Shown here: piece after piece, positions 44,920 to 54,058 of the stretch
How positions within the stretch are numbered: the stretch's first letter is position 1
How the letters are laid out: every line of letters begins with the position of its first letter
DNA from: Pleomorphomonas sp. PLEO
GTDB lineage: Bacteria; Pseudomonadota; Alphaproteobacteria; Rhizobiales; Pleomorphomonadaceae
Assembly (NCBI RefSeq): GCF_041320595.1
Contig: NZ_CP166625.1
Coordinates: 4,400,001-4,464,000 of the forward strand
Direction of reading: 5' to 3'
Length of the DNA: 64,000 bases
Program-made: the position numbers and the translations under genes
The notes under the pieces: generated by a model
What the model was told of the DNA's origin: nothing
What the model saw: only the letters and a program-made list of their open reading frames with translations
The model's database searches: none

Positions 44920-45570
44920 ATGGGCAAGCTCAAGGTCGGCATTCTGATTTCCGGGCGCGGATCCAACATGGCGGCGCTGGTCGATGCGGCGCGGGACCCG
45001 GCCTTTCCGGCCGAGGTGTGCTGTGTCCTCGCCAACCGTCCCGATGCCAAGGGACTCGACTTTGCCCGTGAGCGCGGTATTCCGGCCGTTCTCGTCGACC
45101 ATAAGGCTTACGCTTCCAAGGCCGAGTTCGAGGCGGCAGTCACCGGCGCGCTTCTCGCCCATGGTGTCGACTTCGTCTGCCTTGCTGGCTTCATGCGCAT
45201 CGTTTCCCCTGCCTTCATCGAGCGCTGGCATAACCGGCTGATCAACATCCACCCCTCCCTGCTGCCGTCGTACAAGGGGCTCCATACCCATGAGCGGGCG
45301 CTTGCCGATGGCGTCAAGCTGACCGGTTGCACCGTGCATTTCGTGCGGGACGAGATGGACGTGGGACCGATCGTCGCCCAAGCGGCCGTGCCGGTGCTCA
45401 CTGGCGACACCCCAGACAGCCTGGCGGCCCGCATATTGACGGCCGAACATCGCCTTTACCCCCTCGCGGTGCGGCTGATTGCCGAGGGCAAGGCCACGGT
45501 CAGGGGTGAAATCGTCGATGTGGCACACGATGCCGTCGACGAAACCGGGCGACTGTTCTCGGCCGGCTAA
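44920..45570 (+). CDS. purN: Phosphoribosylglycinamide formyltransferase
   Basis: Transfers formyl from 10-formyl-THF to GAR in purine synthesis. 216 residues from ATG 44920 (AGGGA six bases upstream; GTG 44917 is the alternative). Motifs: VGILISGRGSNMAAL, the catalytic Asn in INIHPSLLPSYKGLHTHERAL (in parts, with His), and the Asp in VRDEMDVGPIVAQ. The last residues ETGRLFSAG end normally. Convergent with the SRAP gene, 4 bases apart. Confidence 0.96.
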   Translation: MGKLKVGILISGRGSNMAALVDAARDPAFPAEVCCVLANRPDAKGLDFARERGIPAVLVDHKAYASKAEFEAAVTGALLAHGVDFVCLAGFMRIVSPAFIERWHNRLINIHPSLLPSYKGLHTHERALADGVKLTGCTVHFVRDEMDVGPIVAQAAVPVLTGDTPDSLAARILTAEHRLYPLAVRLIAEGKATVRGEIVDVAHDAVDETGRLFSAG

Positions 45571-45574
45571 GCCG

Positions 45575-46354
45575 TCAGAACAGGCTACCCTGCGCCGGCG
45601 GCTCGTCTTTGTCGGAGGTCGGAGCGATCTTTTGCTCGACCGGTTCCGCATCGATTGTGAGCGGTTCGGCGAGCGGGGCGATCAATGCCTCGTCGTCATT
45701 GGCTACGCTGTTCGCCCGCTCACTGACCGGGATCGCCTCTAGCAGGTCATCGGCGGCCGGCCGCAGCAAGTGAGCGACGTCGCGCGGGCGACGGTTGCCG
45801 CAGTCGAGCCATTCGTCCCAGTCCTTGGGATCCAGGATCACCGGCATCCGGTCATGAAGGGTCGCCATCAGCTTGTTGGCCAACGTCGTGAGGATGGCGC
45901 CGGTATCGATCTCGCTACCATCCGATCCAAGCCACGTTTCGCTCAAGCCCGCGAAAGCCATGGTCGAGCCATCGCGCGGGCGGATGTAGTAAGGCATCTT
46001 GGCCGTTCCCATCCGCCGCCACTCATAAAAGCCGGACGCCGGAACGAGGCAGCGGCGGTGGCGCATCGCCGTCCGAAACGACGGCTTGTCGGCGGCGGTT
46101 TCGGAACGCGCGTTGAATAACAACGACTGGGTTTGGGCATCCTTCGTCCAAGCGGGAATAAGCCCCCAGCGCACAAGACGAGCGTGCCGTATGCCATCAA
46201 GACCAGCATCAACGATGGCGATGGGCTGCGTCGGCGCGATATTGTAGCGGTGGCTTATGTCGAGAACACGCGGCTCATAGGTCGGATCGTAGCGGTACCC
46301 GAATAGGTTCTGCAGCGCCCTCAACGACTCGATGAGCACAAACCGACCACACAT
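45575..46354 (-). CDS. SRAP/YedK-HMCES abasic-site protein
   Basis: Crosslinks to abasic sites in single-stranded DNA via the N-terminal Cys2 and shields them. 259 residues, starting MCGRFVLIES (Cys2 exposed after Met removal). Conserved YNIAPTQPIAIV, VRWGLIPAWT, LLFNARSET, RRCLVPASGFYEW and LHDRMPVIL (active-site Glu and His). The tail (about 205-259) is acidic and specific to the group. Previously called SOS-response-associated peptidase; a LexA site is not visible. Confidence 0.93.
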   Translation of the reverse strand: MCGRFVLIESLRALQNLFGYRYDPTYEPRVLDISHRYNIAPTQPIAIVDAGLDGIRHARLVRWGLIPAWTKDAQTQSLLFNARSETAADKPSFRTAMRHRRCLVPASGFYEWRRMGTAKMPYYIRPRDGSTMAFAGLSETWLGSDGSEIDTGAILTTLANKLMATLHDRMPVILDPKDWDEWLDCGNRRPRDVAHLLRPAADDLLEAIPVSERANSVANDDEALIAPLAEPLTIDAEPVEQKIAPTSDKDEPPAQGSLF

Positions 46355-46457
46355 GCACCGACCTCAATAACCATCTGTTTGGCGAAGACCGTGATATCTG
46401 CTTTACCCATTGCGAAACAAATATCGTCGTAAGGTATTTGGCAACCTTGACCGCGTT

Positions 46458-47018
46458 ATGTTTCCGAAAGCAAATTTTTCGGCGGGGGACAAATTGGCGG
46501 GCACGGCAGGCACGGAAGAGCTCGTGAGACCGGGGACCGATTTTTCTCCGGAGCGTCTTGCTGCCGCCAACATCCACCCCGACACTTGGCTCGCAACCGA
46601 TTATCTAAACCATTTCAATGAAGTGGTGATGCTGGTCGATATGTTGCCGGTGATGCCGGACTGCGCGCCGGACGTCGTTGCCTGGCAGCCCTGCTCTTAT
46701 GTCGATCATTTCCGCCTGTCGCACTTCAAAGAACGTGATCTCGCCATTGCCGCCTATCAAGCTTCCGATCCCGAGCGTCGACGCGCGTTCGACGATACCG
46801 TCGCCCGGATCGATGCTGCGATGGCTAATCTGCAGCAGATGATCATTGAAGCGCCAATGGATGCCCTGCCGATCGAGGCGCTGACAGACCTCTCGGAAAT
46901 GCGCATCAAGCCGCTGCTGGCCCATGCCATGGGCCTCATCAATGGAGCGCCCGCGGCTTCCATGGTCACCGAGGACACTGGCGACGCCCAGTCGGCCGTC
47001 GACGCGCTGTTCGGCTGA
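46458..47018 (+). CDS. Conserved uncharacterised protein, 186 residues
   Basis: Not recognised to a named family. From ATG 46458: MFPKANFSAGDKLAG, then an EELVRPGTDFSPERLAAANIHP segment and a mostly helical body (TDYLNHFNEVVMLVDMLPVMPD in parts; two Cys/Trp in VAWQPCSYVDHFRLSHFKERD in parts). The helical middle looks like a small cytosolic scaffold or regulator. No signal peptide or membrane part. A TTG 48 bases upstream is possible. Four bases before the Nudix gene, so they are probably co-transcribed. Confidence 0.65.
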   Translation: MFPKANFSAGDKLAGTAGTEELVRPGTDFSPERLAAANIHPDTWLATDYLNHFNEVVMLVDMLPVMPDCAPDVVAWQPCSYVDHFRLSHFKERDLAIAAYQASDPERRRAFDDTVARIDAAMANLQQMIIEAPMDALPIEALTDLSEMRIKPLLAHAMGLINGAPAASMVTEDTGDAQSAVDALFG

Positions 47019-47022
47019 CGCC

Positions 47023-47460
47023 ATGCCCAAAGCCAATTTCGTCCGTCAACCTCGTGTCGGCGTCAGCGTGGGAGTATGGCGCGGCGGTGAGGTGCTGTTG
47101 GTCGAACGATCGGGCGATCCGTCGGGCGGTCTCTGGAGCTTTCCTGGGGGCCATCTCGAATGGGGCGAAAACCTTGAGGATGCCGCTCGCCGCGAGGTGT
47201 TCGAGGAGACCGGGCTTCGAATCACGGTCGCGGGCGTCCCTCTCGTTCACGAGGTGATTCTCTCGGGCGGCGACGGCAGCACGTTCCGCCACTACGTGTT
47301 GATCGTCTTCGCGGCGACCGCCGCGGCCAACGCCGAGCCAGTTGCCGCCTCCGACGCACTCGCCGCCCGCTTCGTTCGGCCCGAGCAGCTTGCCGACCTC
47401 AGCCTGACGCCAAAGCTCGCCGAATTCATCGATCGCACCAGAGCACTGGTCGAAGGCTGA
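47023..47460 (+). CDS. Nudix hydrolase
   Basis: 145 residues from ATG 47023. Nudix box is complete: GHLEWGENLEDAARREVFEETGLRI (in parts; G-x5-E-x7-REVxEExGL), with GLWSFPGG before it. The short size and PRVGVSVGVWRGGEVLLVERS start resemble ADP-ribose pyrophosphatase/MutT-like housecleaning enzymes; the substrate is not determinable. Directly follows the 186-residue gene. Confidence 0.9.
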   Translation: MPKANFVRQPRVGVSVGVWRGGEVLLVERSGDPSGGLWSFPGGHLEWGENLEDAARREVFEETGLRITVAGVPLVHEVILSGGDGSTFRHYVLIVFAATAAANAEPVAASDALAARFVRPEQLADLSLTPKLAEFIDRTRALVEG

Positions 47461-47528
47461 CTATCCTTGCCCCTTGAAGGCTGACGGTCCAGAATGCCGG
47501 AAGGGTTCGGCGCAACGGGGAGCGTTTC

Positions 47529-47930
47529 TTGCTGAAGGTTCTGGCCGTGTTTGTGACGCTAGCCTCGGCGACGCCGCTTCTGGCCGCCGACGCCACCCCG
47601 CCGCCCTATCAGGCCGACGTGCTTCGTCTGTCCGAGGTGCTTGGCGCGGCGGCCTACCTTGATGGCCTGTGCGGCGGACCGGCGGCGGCCGACTGGCGCG
47701 CCAAGATGGTCTCGTTTCTTGATGCGCAAGGCCTTGAGGGCCCGGCACGCCGCCCCTATGTCGAAGCCTTCAACCGCGGCCAGCGCACGTTCGCGGTCGC
47801 CCACCGGGCCTGTACGGCGTCCGCGCGGGGCGTCCTCCAACGCTATTTTGCCGAGGGGGCACAACTCTCCGACCGCCTCGACCAACGCTTCGGGCGGACA
47901 GGCGATTCGCCTGCCACGCCCGTCCGCTGA
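47529..47930 (+). CDS. TIGR02301-like periplasmic protein
   Basis: 133 residues, starting at TTG 47529 (initiator then LKVLAVFVTLASATPLLAAD, a clear signal peptide) behind GGGGAG. After cleavage: YQADVLRLSEVLGAAAYLDGLCGG, ADWRAKMVSFLDAQGL, YVEAFNRGQRTFAVAHRACT, AARGVLQRYFAEGAQLSDRL-type end (given in parts). Two Cys suggest a disulfide. The layout matches the alphaproteobacterial TIGR02301 family of unknown role. Lies 68 bases after the Nudix gene. Confidence 0.75.
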   Translation: MLKVLAVFVTLASATPLLAADATPPPYQADVLRLSEVLGAAAYLDGLCGGPAAADWRAKMVSFLDAQGLEGPARRPYVEAFNRGQRTFAVAHRACTASARGVLQRYFAEGAQLSDRLDQRFGRTGDSPATPVR

Positions 47931-47933
47931 TGG

Positions 47934-47949
47934 TTACCGAGCCGTTAAC
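47934..47949 (+). promoter_or_regulatory. CtrA-box-like site
   Basis: TTAC-N7-TTAAC (47934-47949) differs by one base from TTAA-N7-TTAAC. A second TTAA-N6-TTAAC lies at 47968-47982, one base short in spacing. Both are in the 163-base gap before the 89-residue gene. Confidence 0.4.
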
Positions 47950-48093
47950 CGCGTTTCTTCAAACTCGTTAACGCTCTTTAACGGTTGGCGTTGCGTCTTG
48001 GCCGAACGATGATAGTGTGACCCCGTCGATGGCGCGGATCGGTAGACGGCATGTAATGTCGCGAGACGATTCCCGAAGGTGCGGATGGGGCCT

Positions 48094-48363
48094 ATGTCGG
48101 ATATGCGGGACGAGCTGCTTGAGCCGGTTGAGGCCACGGTGAGCGACAATTTCAAGCATCGGGCCATGACGCACATGGAGCGCGCCTTTGACGATGCCGA
48201 CGACGACGGCATTCCGGTGGACGCCGTTGCCCATGCCGCTCTGTTTGCCGCCCTGACGACGCTCGTCGAGTGCTTCGGCGAGGAGAGCGTGGCGAGGCTT
48301 GTTGCCGAACTTCCGGAGAAGATCTCTTCGGGCAGCTATACTCTGCTGCGCACCCTTCAGTAA
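48094..48363 (+). CDS. Uncharacterised 89-residue helical protein
   Basis: Not recognised. From ATG 48094 (MSDMRDELLEPVEATVSDN); in-frame GTG and ATG lie 15 and 9 bases upstream. Acidic patch AFDDADDDGIPVD followed by two amphipathic helices (HAALFAALTTLVECFGEESVARLVAELP in parts) and a short SSGSYTLLRTLQ end. No signal peptide. It stands behind the CtrA-like site and 46 bases before the next gene on the same strand. Confidence 0.65.
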   Translation: MSDMRDELLEPVEATVSDNFKHRAMTHMERAFDDADDDGIPVDAVAHAALFAALTTLVECFGEESVARLVAELPEKISSGSYTLLRTLQ

Positions 48364-48409
48364 GGCGGGACTGGGCGGAACAGGCCTCCAAGTGAGGCCG
48401 GGGGAAGAC

Positions 48410-49096
48410 ATGCAGGTTTCCATCGGAACGATGTTGTTCGCCGCAACGATCGCGGCGAGCTTTTCGTTGTGGTCTGCGCCGATGAGCCTTGCCTTTGGGA
48501 CCCAGTCTCCGACCGAAACCAACCGCTCACCGAGCAGCGGCTTTGGTTTTACGATTCCCGGCGGAGACGGATCCGACGCCGAACCAGGTACCGGCTTTGC
48601 GACTCCGCCCCATGAAGAGGCGGCTGATTCCCTACCCGAAGTGCACTACGATCTCTCGACGCTGCCGCCGCCCGTCGCCGCCATGCGCGAAAAGATCGTC
48701 GCGGCAGCCCGATCGGGCGATGAGGCGCAGATGCGGGCGGTGATCGGCCTCTCCAACCCGGCGCCGGTGTTCTCCTCGACAGGCGAAGGAGATCCTATCG
48801 ATACTCTGAAGGCCGCTTCAGGCGACACCAAAGGCCTGGAGGTTCTAGCCATATTACTTGACGTGCTCGATGCGGGATGGGTGGTGAAGGGCGAAGGCAC
48901 GCCGCAAGTGCGCTATATCTGGCCCTATTTCGCGGAGTTCCCCCCGAACGCTCTCAACCGCCGCCAGTTGGTCGAGGTCTACCGCGTGCTGACAGCCGGC
49001 GATTTCGAGGAAATGCGGGCCGTCGGTTCTTACGAGTTCTATCGCCTGGAGATTGCCGCCGACGGCCGCTGGCTCATGTTCATGGCCGGCGAATAA
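48410..49096 (+). CDS. Exported conserved protein of unknown function
   Basis: 228 residues from ATG 48410, behind GGGGAAG, with a signal peptide (MQVSIGTMLFAATIAASFSL...SLAFG). A linker rich in Ser, Gly and Pro (about 28-70) leads to a conserved domain starting VAAMREKIVAAARSGDEAQM, then DPIDTLKAASGDTKGLEVLA and YIWPYFAEFPPNAL, ending in a YEFYRLEIAADGRWLMFMAGE-type strand (in parts). I recall this domain in many Hyphomicrobiales without a known role. Its last 17 bases overlap the convergent dehydrogenase. Confidence 0.7.
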   Translation: MQVSIGTMLFAATIAASFSLWSAPMSLAFGTQSPTETNRSPSSGFGFTIPGGDGSDAEPGTGFATPPHEEAADSLPEVHYDLSTLPPPVAAMREKIVAAARSGDEAQMRAVIGLSNPAPVFSSTGEGDPIDTLKAASGDTKGLEVLAILLDVLDAGWVVKGEGTPQVRYIWPYFAEFPPNALNRRQLVEVYRVLTAGDFEEMRAVGSYEFYRLEIAADGRWLMFMAGE

Positions 49097-50507
49097 CCCT
49101 GCCTGGATTGAGGATGCCTTCCGGATCGAGCGCGTCCTTGAGGCGACCCATCAGCTCAAGGTCGAGCGACGGCTTTACGTCGGCCAAAAGCTCGACCTTG
49201 AGTCGGCCAACGCCGTGCTCGGCGGCCACTGAGCCATCGTATTTCCGAACCACGGCGTGCACCACAGCATTCATCTCGTCCCAGCGGGCGAGAAATGCCT
49301 GACGGTCATCGCCCTCGGGCTGGCTGACATTGAAATGAATGTTGCCATCGCCCATGTGGCCGAATGGCACGGGCCGGCAGCCGGGAAAGGCAGTCCCGAC
49401 AGCTGCCATGGCCTCGTCCAGGAAGTCGGGCAAGTCACCGATCGGCACGGATATGTCGTGCTTGATGGAGCCGCCTTCGTATTTCTGGACCTCGCTCATG
49501 CCGTGACGAAGCCGCCAGAAATCGTCGATCTGGGACAGCGACTGCGCCACCGCCGCCTCAAGCGCCTCCCCCGCGGTCATCGCACCGCTGAGAATGTCGA
49601 GGATCATCGCACCAGCTTCAGCATCGGACAGGCCAGAGCTGACCTCGACCAGCACGTACCACGGTGCGGGAGCTGTCGGCAGCCGGGCACCGGCGATATG
49701 GCGCAACGCGAACTCCATGGCGAGGCCCGACATCAATTCAAAGCCGGTGAGACCGAAGCTCGCCGTTGCCTGGGCGCGAGCGAACAGGTTGAGCGCCGCC
49801 GACGGCGAGGCGAGGGAAACGAAGGCGACCGACAGCCCGCGCGGACGATGATGAAGCCTCAACGCGGCCGCCGTGACGATGCCCAGAGTGCCCTCGGAAC
49901 CGATAAACAATTGTTTCAGATCATAACCGGCATTGTCCTTGCCGAGCCGCCGAAGACCGTTCCAGACACGGCCGTCGGCGAGGACCACCTCAAGCCCAAG
50001 CACCAGGTTGCGCGCATTGCCATAGGCGAGCACAGCGGTACCGCCAGCGTTGGTCGCGATGTTGCCGCCAATCTGGCAGGAGCCAAGCGAGGCGAGCGTC
50101 AGTGGAAATATGCGATCAGCCGCTTCGGCCGCCGCGTGCACGGCGGCAAGCGGCATGCCGGCTTCAACGACCATGCTGTTGCCGAGCGGATCAATCGATC
50201 GAACCTTGTCAAGCCGTTCCAGAGAAACAACAATTTCCTGCTGCCCCGGCACGGGGATCTGGCCACCGACCAGCCCAGTATTGCCACCCTGCGGCACAAT
50301 GGCCGTCTGCGTTTCGTGAGCCAGGCGCAGGATGGCGGCGACTTCCGCTGTATCGGCTGGCCTAAGAACGAGCGGCGTTTCACCCTGGTAGAGGTCACGC
50401 CATTCCACGAGATAGCGAGCCTTGTCCGCCGCGTCGACGAGCGCATGGCCGGGTCCGACGAGGGCTTTAAAGCGGGAGATGAGATCGGGCGTCGATGGGG
50501 TCTTCAT
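49080..50507 (-). CDS. FAD-linked D-2-hydroxyacid dehydrogenase (GlcD/D2HGDH type)
   Basis: 475 residues from ATG 50507 (MKTPSTPDLISRF). N-terminal PCMH FAD domain: QGGNTGLVGGQIP, SLGSCQIGGNIATNAGGTAVLAYGNARN (in parts), GKDNAGYDLKQLFIGSEGTLGIVT (in parts). C-terminal domain: GHMGDGNIHFNVSQP with metal/substrate His and AAEHGVGRLK. This matches D-2-hydroxyglutarate or D-lactate dehydrogenases; the exact acid is open. Nearby genes give no pathway clue. Divergent from fabI. Confidence 0.9.
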   Translation of the reverse strand: MKTPSTPDLISRFKALVGPGHALVDAADKARYLVEWRDLYQGETPLVLRPADTAEVAAILRLAHETQTAIVPQGGNTGLVGGQIPVPGQQEIVVSLERLDKVRSIDPLGNSMVVEAGMPLAAVHAAAEAADRIFPLTLASLGSCQIGGNIATNAGGTAVLAYGNARNLVLGLEVVLADGRVWNGLRRLGKDNAGYDLKQLFIGSEGTLGIVTAAALRLHHRPRGLSVAFVSLASPSAALNLFARAQATASFGLTGFELMSGLAMEFALRHIAGARLPTAPAPWYVLVEVSSGLSDAEAGAMILDILSGAMTAGEALEAAVAQSLSQIDDFWRLRHGMSEVQKYEGGSIKHDISVPIGDLPDFLDEAMAAVGTAFPGCRPVPFGHMGDGNIHFNVSQPEGDDRQAFLARWDEMNAVVHAVVRKYDGSVAAEHGVGRLKVELLADVKPSLDLELMGRLKDALDPEGILNPGRVIRRP

Positions 50508-50598
50508 GCGGCGGAACCTACAGCCGACCGCCACCGCCGTCGAGGGTCGGCGGCGGTCACGACAGGCGTCCCAACGAGGCCAGTCCTCGACTTGCTAT

Positions 50599-50607
50599 TG
50601 TTATAAT
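50599..50607 (+). promoter_or_regulatory. Extended -10 promoter of fabI
   Basis: TGT-TATAAT (TG at 50599-50600, TATAAT 50602-50607), an extended -10 without a clear -35, about 54 bases before the fabI ATG and the only TATAAT in the gap. Confidence 0.5.
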
Positions 50608-50660
50608 CCTTGTGTCATACGAGCACGACATCCGGATTTGATTAGGCGGGGTTACAAAAA

Positions 50661-51479
50661 ATGGCAGGTGCTGTGGGTCTGATGGCGGGCAAGCGTGGCC
50701 TGATCATGGGATTGGCCAACAACCGTTCCATCGCCTGGGGAATTGCCAAGTCCCTCCATGCCGCCGGTGCAGAGATTGCGTTGACCTACCAGGGCGACGC
50801 GCTAAGAAAGCGCGTCGAACCGCTGGCCGCCGAACTCGATGCACTGGTCGTGGGCCATTGCGACGTGGCCGAGGCCGACACTGTCGATGCCGTCTTCGCG
50901 ACGATCGCCGAAAAATGGGGCAAGATCGACTTTCTGGTGCACGCCATCGGCTTCTCCGACAAGGACGAGCTGACCGGCCGCTACGTGGATACCAGCGAGG
51001 CCAACTTCCAGAAGACCATGCTGATCTCCGTTTACTCCTTCACGGCCGTCGCCCGGCGCGCCGAGAAGCTGATGACCGGCGGCGGATCGATGCTGACGCT
51101 GACCTATTACGGCGCCGAGAAGGTCATGCCCAACTACAACGTGATGGGTATCGCCAAGGCCGCTTTGGAAGCCTCGGTCAAGTACCTTGCCGTCGACCTT
51201 GGGCCGCAGAATATCCGCGTCAACGCCGTATCGGCCGGCCCGATCAAGACGCTGGCCGCCTCCGGTATCGGCGACTTCCGTTATATCCTCAAGTGGAACG
51301 AGTATAACGCGCCACTGCGCCGCACCGTCACCATCGAGGAGGTGGGAGATAGCTCGCTCTATCTTCTGTCCGATCTCAGCCGCGCCGTGACCGGCGAGAT
51401 ACTGCATGTCGACAGCGGCTACCATACCGTCGGCATGAAGGCCGTGGATGCGCCGGACATTTCGGTCGTCAAGGACTGA
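50661..51479 (+). CDS. fabI: Enoyl-[acyl-carrier-protein] reductase, NADH
   Basis: Last reductive step of fatty-acid elongation and the target of triclosan-type inhibitors. 272 residues: GLIMGLANNRSIAWGIAKSL cofactor segment, HAIGFSDKDELTGRY, Tyr-x6-Lys catalytic pair in YNVMGIAKAALEA (Tyr) with the preceding LTYYGAEKVMPN, and NAVSAGPIKTLAASGI. Typical FabI rather than FabL/FabV. ATG 50661. It ends in a strong terminator, so it is monocistronic. Confidence 0.96.
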   Translation: MAGAVGLMAGKRGLIMGLANNRSIAWGIAKSLHAAGAEIALTYQGDALRKRVEPLAAELDALVVGHCDVAEADTVDAVFATIAEKWGKIDFLVHAIGFSDKDELTGRYVDTSEANFQKTMLISVYSFTAVARRAEKLMTGGGSMLTLTYYGAEKVMPNYNVMGIAKAALEASVKYLAVDLGPQNIRVNAVSAGPIKTLAASGIGDFRYILKWNEYNAPLRRTVTIEEVGDSSLYLLSDLSRAVTGEILHVDSGYHTVGMKAVDAPDISVVKD

Positions 51480-51504
51480 ACTAGACGGATTTCAGAGCAA
51501 ATAG

Positions 51505-51528
51505 GCCGGGCCGAAAGCCCGGCTTTTT
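51505..51528 (+). terminator. Terminator of fabI
   Basis: 7-bp GC stem GCCGGGC/GCCCGGC (51505-51511, 51517-51523), loop CGAAA, then TTTTT at 51524-51528. Confidence 0.9.
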
Positions 51529-51722
51529 GCATTGGGACCCGTTACCTTGACAATTCACAGCATCGCTCCTAGATGACGGCCATGGGTGAGGGACCCCAGC
51601 CGCCCGCCGGCGCAAGCCATGGTGAAGTTCCCGTCGATCGCTTCCGTTTCCAGGCATCGAGACCTCTCGGCAATGCGGGCACCCTGCTTACGGTCATGTC
51701 CGATGCCATACGGAGAACGGTC

Positions 51723-52160
51723 ATGTCGTCCCGATTGCCAACACTCGATGAGCTGAAGGCTCAAGCTCGTCGTCTCAGAAGTTCGCTCGCCGAATCCGGC
51801 AGCGATATCAGCCACTCGAAATCGCTGGAGCTGATTGCCCGCCAATACGGTTTCGCCGACTGGAACACGCTCTACGCCAAGGCCGGCAACGAGCCGCCCC
51901 GGCGCTCGTGGAATCCTGGCGACCGCGTGAAGGGCAGCTATCTCGGCAAGGCCTTCGAAGGTACCGTATTGGCGTTGAAAGCCGCCACCTCGGTGCCGGG
52001 CTACTACACCATCACCGTCGATTTCGACGAGGCGGTGGACGTGGTCGAGTTCGAGAGCTTTTCCGCTTTCCGCAAGCGCGTCACCGCCACCATCGACGAG
52101 GAGGGCATCAGCCCATCAAAAACGTCGAATGGCCGCCCTCACATGGTGCTGACGGCCTGA
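51723..52160 (+). CDS. Glyoxalase-superfamily-related small protein (Glyoxalase_8-like)
   Basis: 145 residues from ATG 51723 (MSSRLPTLDELKAQARRLR), behind GGAGAACGG; a longer upstream frame lacks a family start. The N-terminal helical part with ISHSKSLELIARQYGFADWNTLYA (in parts) matches the segment found at the start of plasmid- and chromosome-encoded glyoxalase-like proteins. The second half (GDRVKGSYLGKAFEGTVLAL ... VDFDEAVDVVEFESFSAFR in parts) is a beta-rich domain. No metal site typical of glyoxalase I is seen. Function unknown. Confidence 0.65.
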   Translation: MSSRLPTLDELKAQARRLRSSLAESGSDISHSKSLELIARQYGFADWNTLYAKAGNEPPRRSWNPGDRVKGSYLGKAFEGTVLALKAATSVPGYYTITVDFDEAVDVVEFESFSAFRKRVTATIDEEGISPSKTSNGRPHMVLTA

Positions 52161-52169
52161 CACTGCATC

Positions 52170-52220
52170 GATCCTGGAGTCCGCGTCCGGTTTACGCTGG
52201 CGGACTTCAGGATCGCTTTT
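52170..52220 (+). terminator. Long hairpin after the glyoxalase-like gene
   Basis: 15-base arms (52170-52184, 52200-52214), one G-T wobble, 15-base loop, then CTTTTG. Starts 10 bases after the stop. Confidence 0.65.
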
Positions 52221-52223
52221 GTG

Positions 52224-52252
52224 AAAAAGCGGTCTGCCTGACCAACTCAGGC
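52224..52252 (-). terminator. Terminator of trpC, overlapping its stop codon
   Basis: On the minus strand GCCTGA (including the TGA stop, 52247-52252), loop GTTGG, TCAGGC (52236-52241), then after seven bases a run of five T (52224-52228). A short 6-bp stem. Confidence 0.5.
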
Positions 52253-53035
52253 AAGCAGTGCCTTTGTCGCGGCGGCGACGTCGGCCTGCCGCATCAGGCT
52301 TTCGCCGATCAGGAAGGTTCGGGCGCCAACACGCGCTAGGCGCGCCAGATCGCCCGGCACGAACAGGCCGGATTCGGCCACCAAGATACGATCGGCCGGC
52401 ACAGCCTTGGCCAGCTCTTCGGTGGTCTCAAGCCGCGTCTCGAACGTGCGAAGGTTGCGGTTGTTGACGCCCAGGAGCGGCGACCGCAACCTCAATGCGC
52501 GTTCAAGTTCCGGAGCGTCATGCACTTCGAGGAGCACGTCCATGCCGAGTTCGAAAGCGGTATCCTCAAGACGCTTCGCCGTGTCGTCGTCGACGGCGGC
52601 GAGGATGATCAGGATGCAATCGGCGCCCCATGCCCGCGCCTCATAAACTTGGTAGGGCGAAAACAGGAAATCCTTGCGGAGCGCCGGCAGTTCCGTCGCC
52701 GCGCGAGTGGCCTTCAGATAGTCCGGATGCCCCTGGAACGACGGCGCGTCGGTCAGGACCGACAGGCAGGCTGCCCCACCGACCTCATAGGCATGAGCCA
52801 GAGCCGGCGGATCGAAGTCCGGCCGGATCAGGCCTTTCGACGGGCTGGCTTTCTTGATCTCGGCGATCAGTGCGTAACGGCCTTCGCCATGCTTCTTTTC
52901 GATGGCGGCCCGAAAGCCGCGTGGCGGCGCCTGATCGGCGGCCATTGCCTTGATTGCGGCCAGCGGAATCGCAGCCTCGGCGGCGGCGATCTCCTGCCGC
53001 TTGTAGGTTTCGATGCGGGCGAGGATGTCGGCCAC
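52247..53035 (-). CDS. trpC: Indole-3-glycerol-phosphate synthase
   Basis: Closes the indole ring in tryptophan synthesis. 262 residues, (beta/alpha)8: [21 protein letters not shown] (in parts) with catalytic Lys, [44 protein letters not shown] (in parts), [12 protein letters not shown] and [15 protein letters not shown]. Lies 9 bases after trpD. Not fused to trpF. In many relatives moaC follows; here it does not. Confidence 0.96.
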   Translation of the reverse strand: MADILARIETYKRQEIAAAEAAIPLAAIKAMAADQAPPRGFRAAIEKKHGEGRYALIAEIKKASPSKGLIRPDFDPPALAHAYEVGGAACLSVLTDAPSFQGHPDYLKATRAATELPALRKDFLFSPYQVYEARAWGADCILIILAAVDDDTAKRLEDTAFELGMDVLLEVHDAPELERALRLRSPLLGVNNRNLRTFETRLETTEELAKAVPADRILVAESGLFVPGDLARLARVGARTFLIGESLMRQADVAAATKALLA

Positions 53036-53044
53036 TGCAATTCC

Positions 53045-54058
53045 TCAGGCGTTGGAGCGGTCAACCAGCCGATCGAGCGCCGCAAGGGCGCGACCGCTGT
53101 CGATGGCGTCGGCGGCGAGCGTCACACCGTCCTTCAACGTCGGTACGCGCTCTGCGATGATCAACGCGGCGGCAACGTTGAGCAATACCGTGTCGCGGTA
53201 GGCACCAGCAGCGCCGTTCAACAATGCCCTGAGGGCCTGGGCATTGTCTTCGGCCGAGCCGCCCCGCACCGCTTCGGGCGCGTAGTGCGGCAGTCCGGCA
53301 TCGTCAGGTATGACTTCGAAGGAGCGCACAGTGCCATTCCTCAGCTCCGCGACGTAGGTCGGGCCGGAAAGCGTCATCTCGTCGAGACCGTCGGAGCCGT
53401 GAACCACCCAGACAGCTTCCGAGCCGAGGGCGGCGAGCGTTTCGGCCACCGGCAGCAGCCACTCACGCGCAAAGACGCCGACCAGTTGGCGCCGCACGCC
53501 AGCGGGATTGGAGAGCGGTCCGAGGATATTGAAGACGGTGCGCGTGCCAAGTTCGACGCGGCTCGGACCGACGTGCTTCATCGCCGAATGATGCACCGGC
53601 GCAAACATGAAGCCGACGCCCGCCTCGCGGACGCAGGCTGCGATGGTCTCCGGTCCGATGTCGATCTTCACGCCCAGCGCCATCAGCACATCGGCGGCAC
53701 CGGATTTCGACGACAGTGCCCGGTTGCCGTGCTTGGCGATGGAGAGGCCGGCACCGGCCGCCACAAAGGCCGAGGCGGTGGAGATGTTGAGGCTGCCGGA
53801 GGCGTCGCCGCCGGTGCCGACGATATCGACCGCGTCCGTCGGTGCCTCCACCCTCAGCATACGCGAGCGCATCGACGCCACCGCGCCGGCAATCTCCTCG
53901 ACGGTTTCGCCGCGCACCCGCAGCGCCATCAGGAAGCCACCGATCTGAGACGGCGTCGCCTCGCCGGTCATCATGATGTCGAAGGCCGACGTCGCCTCCT
54001 CGCGGCTCAAGCTGGCACCAGACGCCACCTTGGCGATCAGGGTTTTGAAATCGGCCAT
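53045..54058 (-). CDS. trpD: Anthranilate phosphoribosyltransferase
   Basis: Joins anthranilate and PRPP. 337 residues from ATG 54058 ([20 protein letters not shown]); eight upstream codons are open. Motifs: [24 protein letters not shown] (in parts), [21 protein letters not shown] (in parts, with KHGN), [32 protein letters not shown]. No TrpG domain fused. trpE and trpG lie outside the window. ppiD precedes by about 140 bases on the same strand. Confidence 0.96.
   Translation of the reverse strand: MADFKTLIAKVASGASLSREEATSAFDIMMTGEATPSQIGGFLMALRVRGETVEEIAGAVASMRSRMLRVEAPTDAVDIVGTGGDASGSLNISTASAFVAAGAGLSIAKHGNRALSSKSGAADVLMALGVKIDIGPETIAACVREAGVGFMFAPVHHSAMKHVGPSRVELGTRTVFNILGPLSNPAGVRRQLVGVFAREWLLPVAETLAALGSEAVWVVHGSDGLDEMTLSGPTYVAELRNGTVRSFEVIPDDAGLPHYAPEAVRGGSAEDNAQALRALLNGAAGAYRDTVLLNVAAALIIAERVPTLKDGVTLAADAIDSGRALAALDRLVDRSNA

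Noticed and set aside
46410-46458. Longer N-terminus for the 186-residue gene from a TTG
   Set aside because: No ribosome site before the TTG and a basic, unlike extension; the ATG at 46458 is preferred, with modest certainty.
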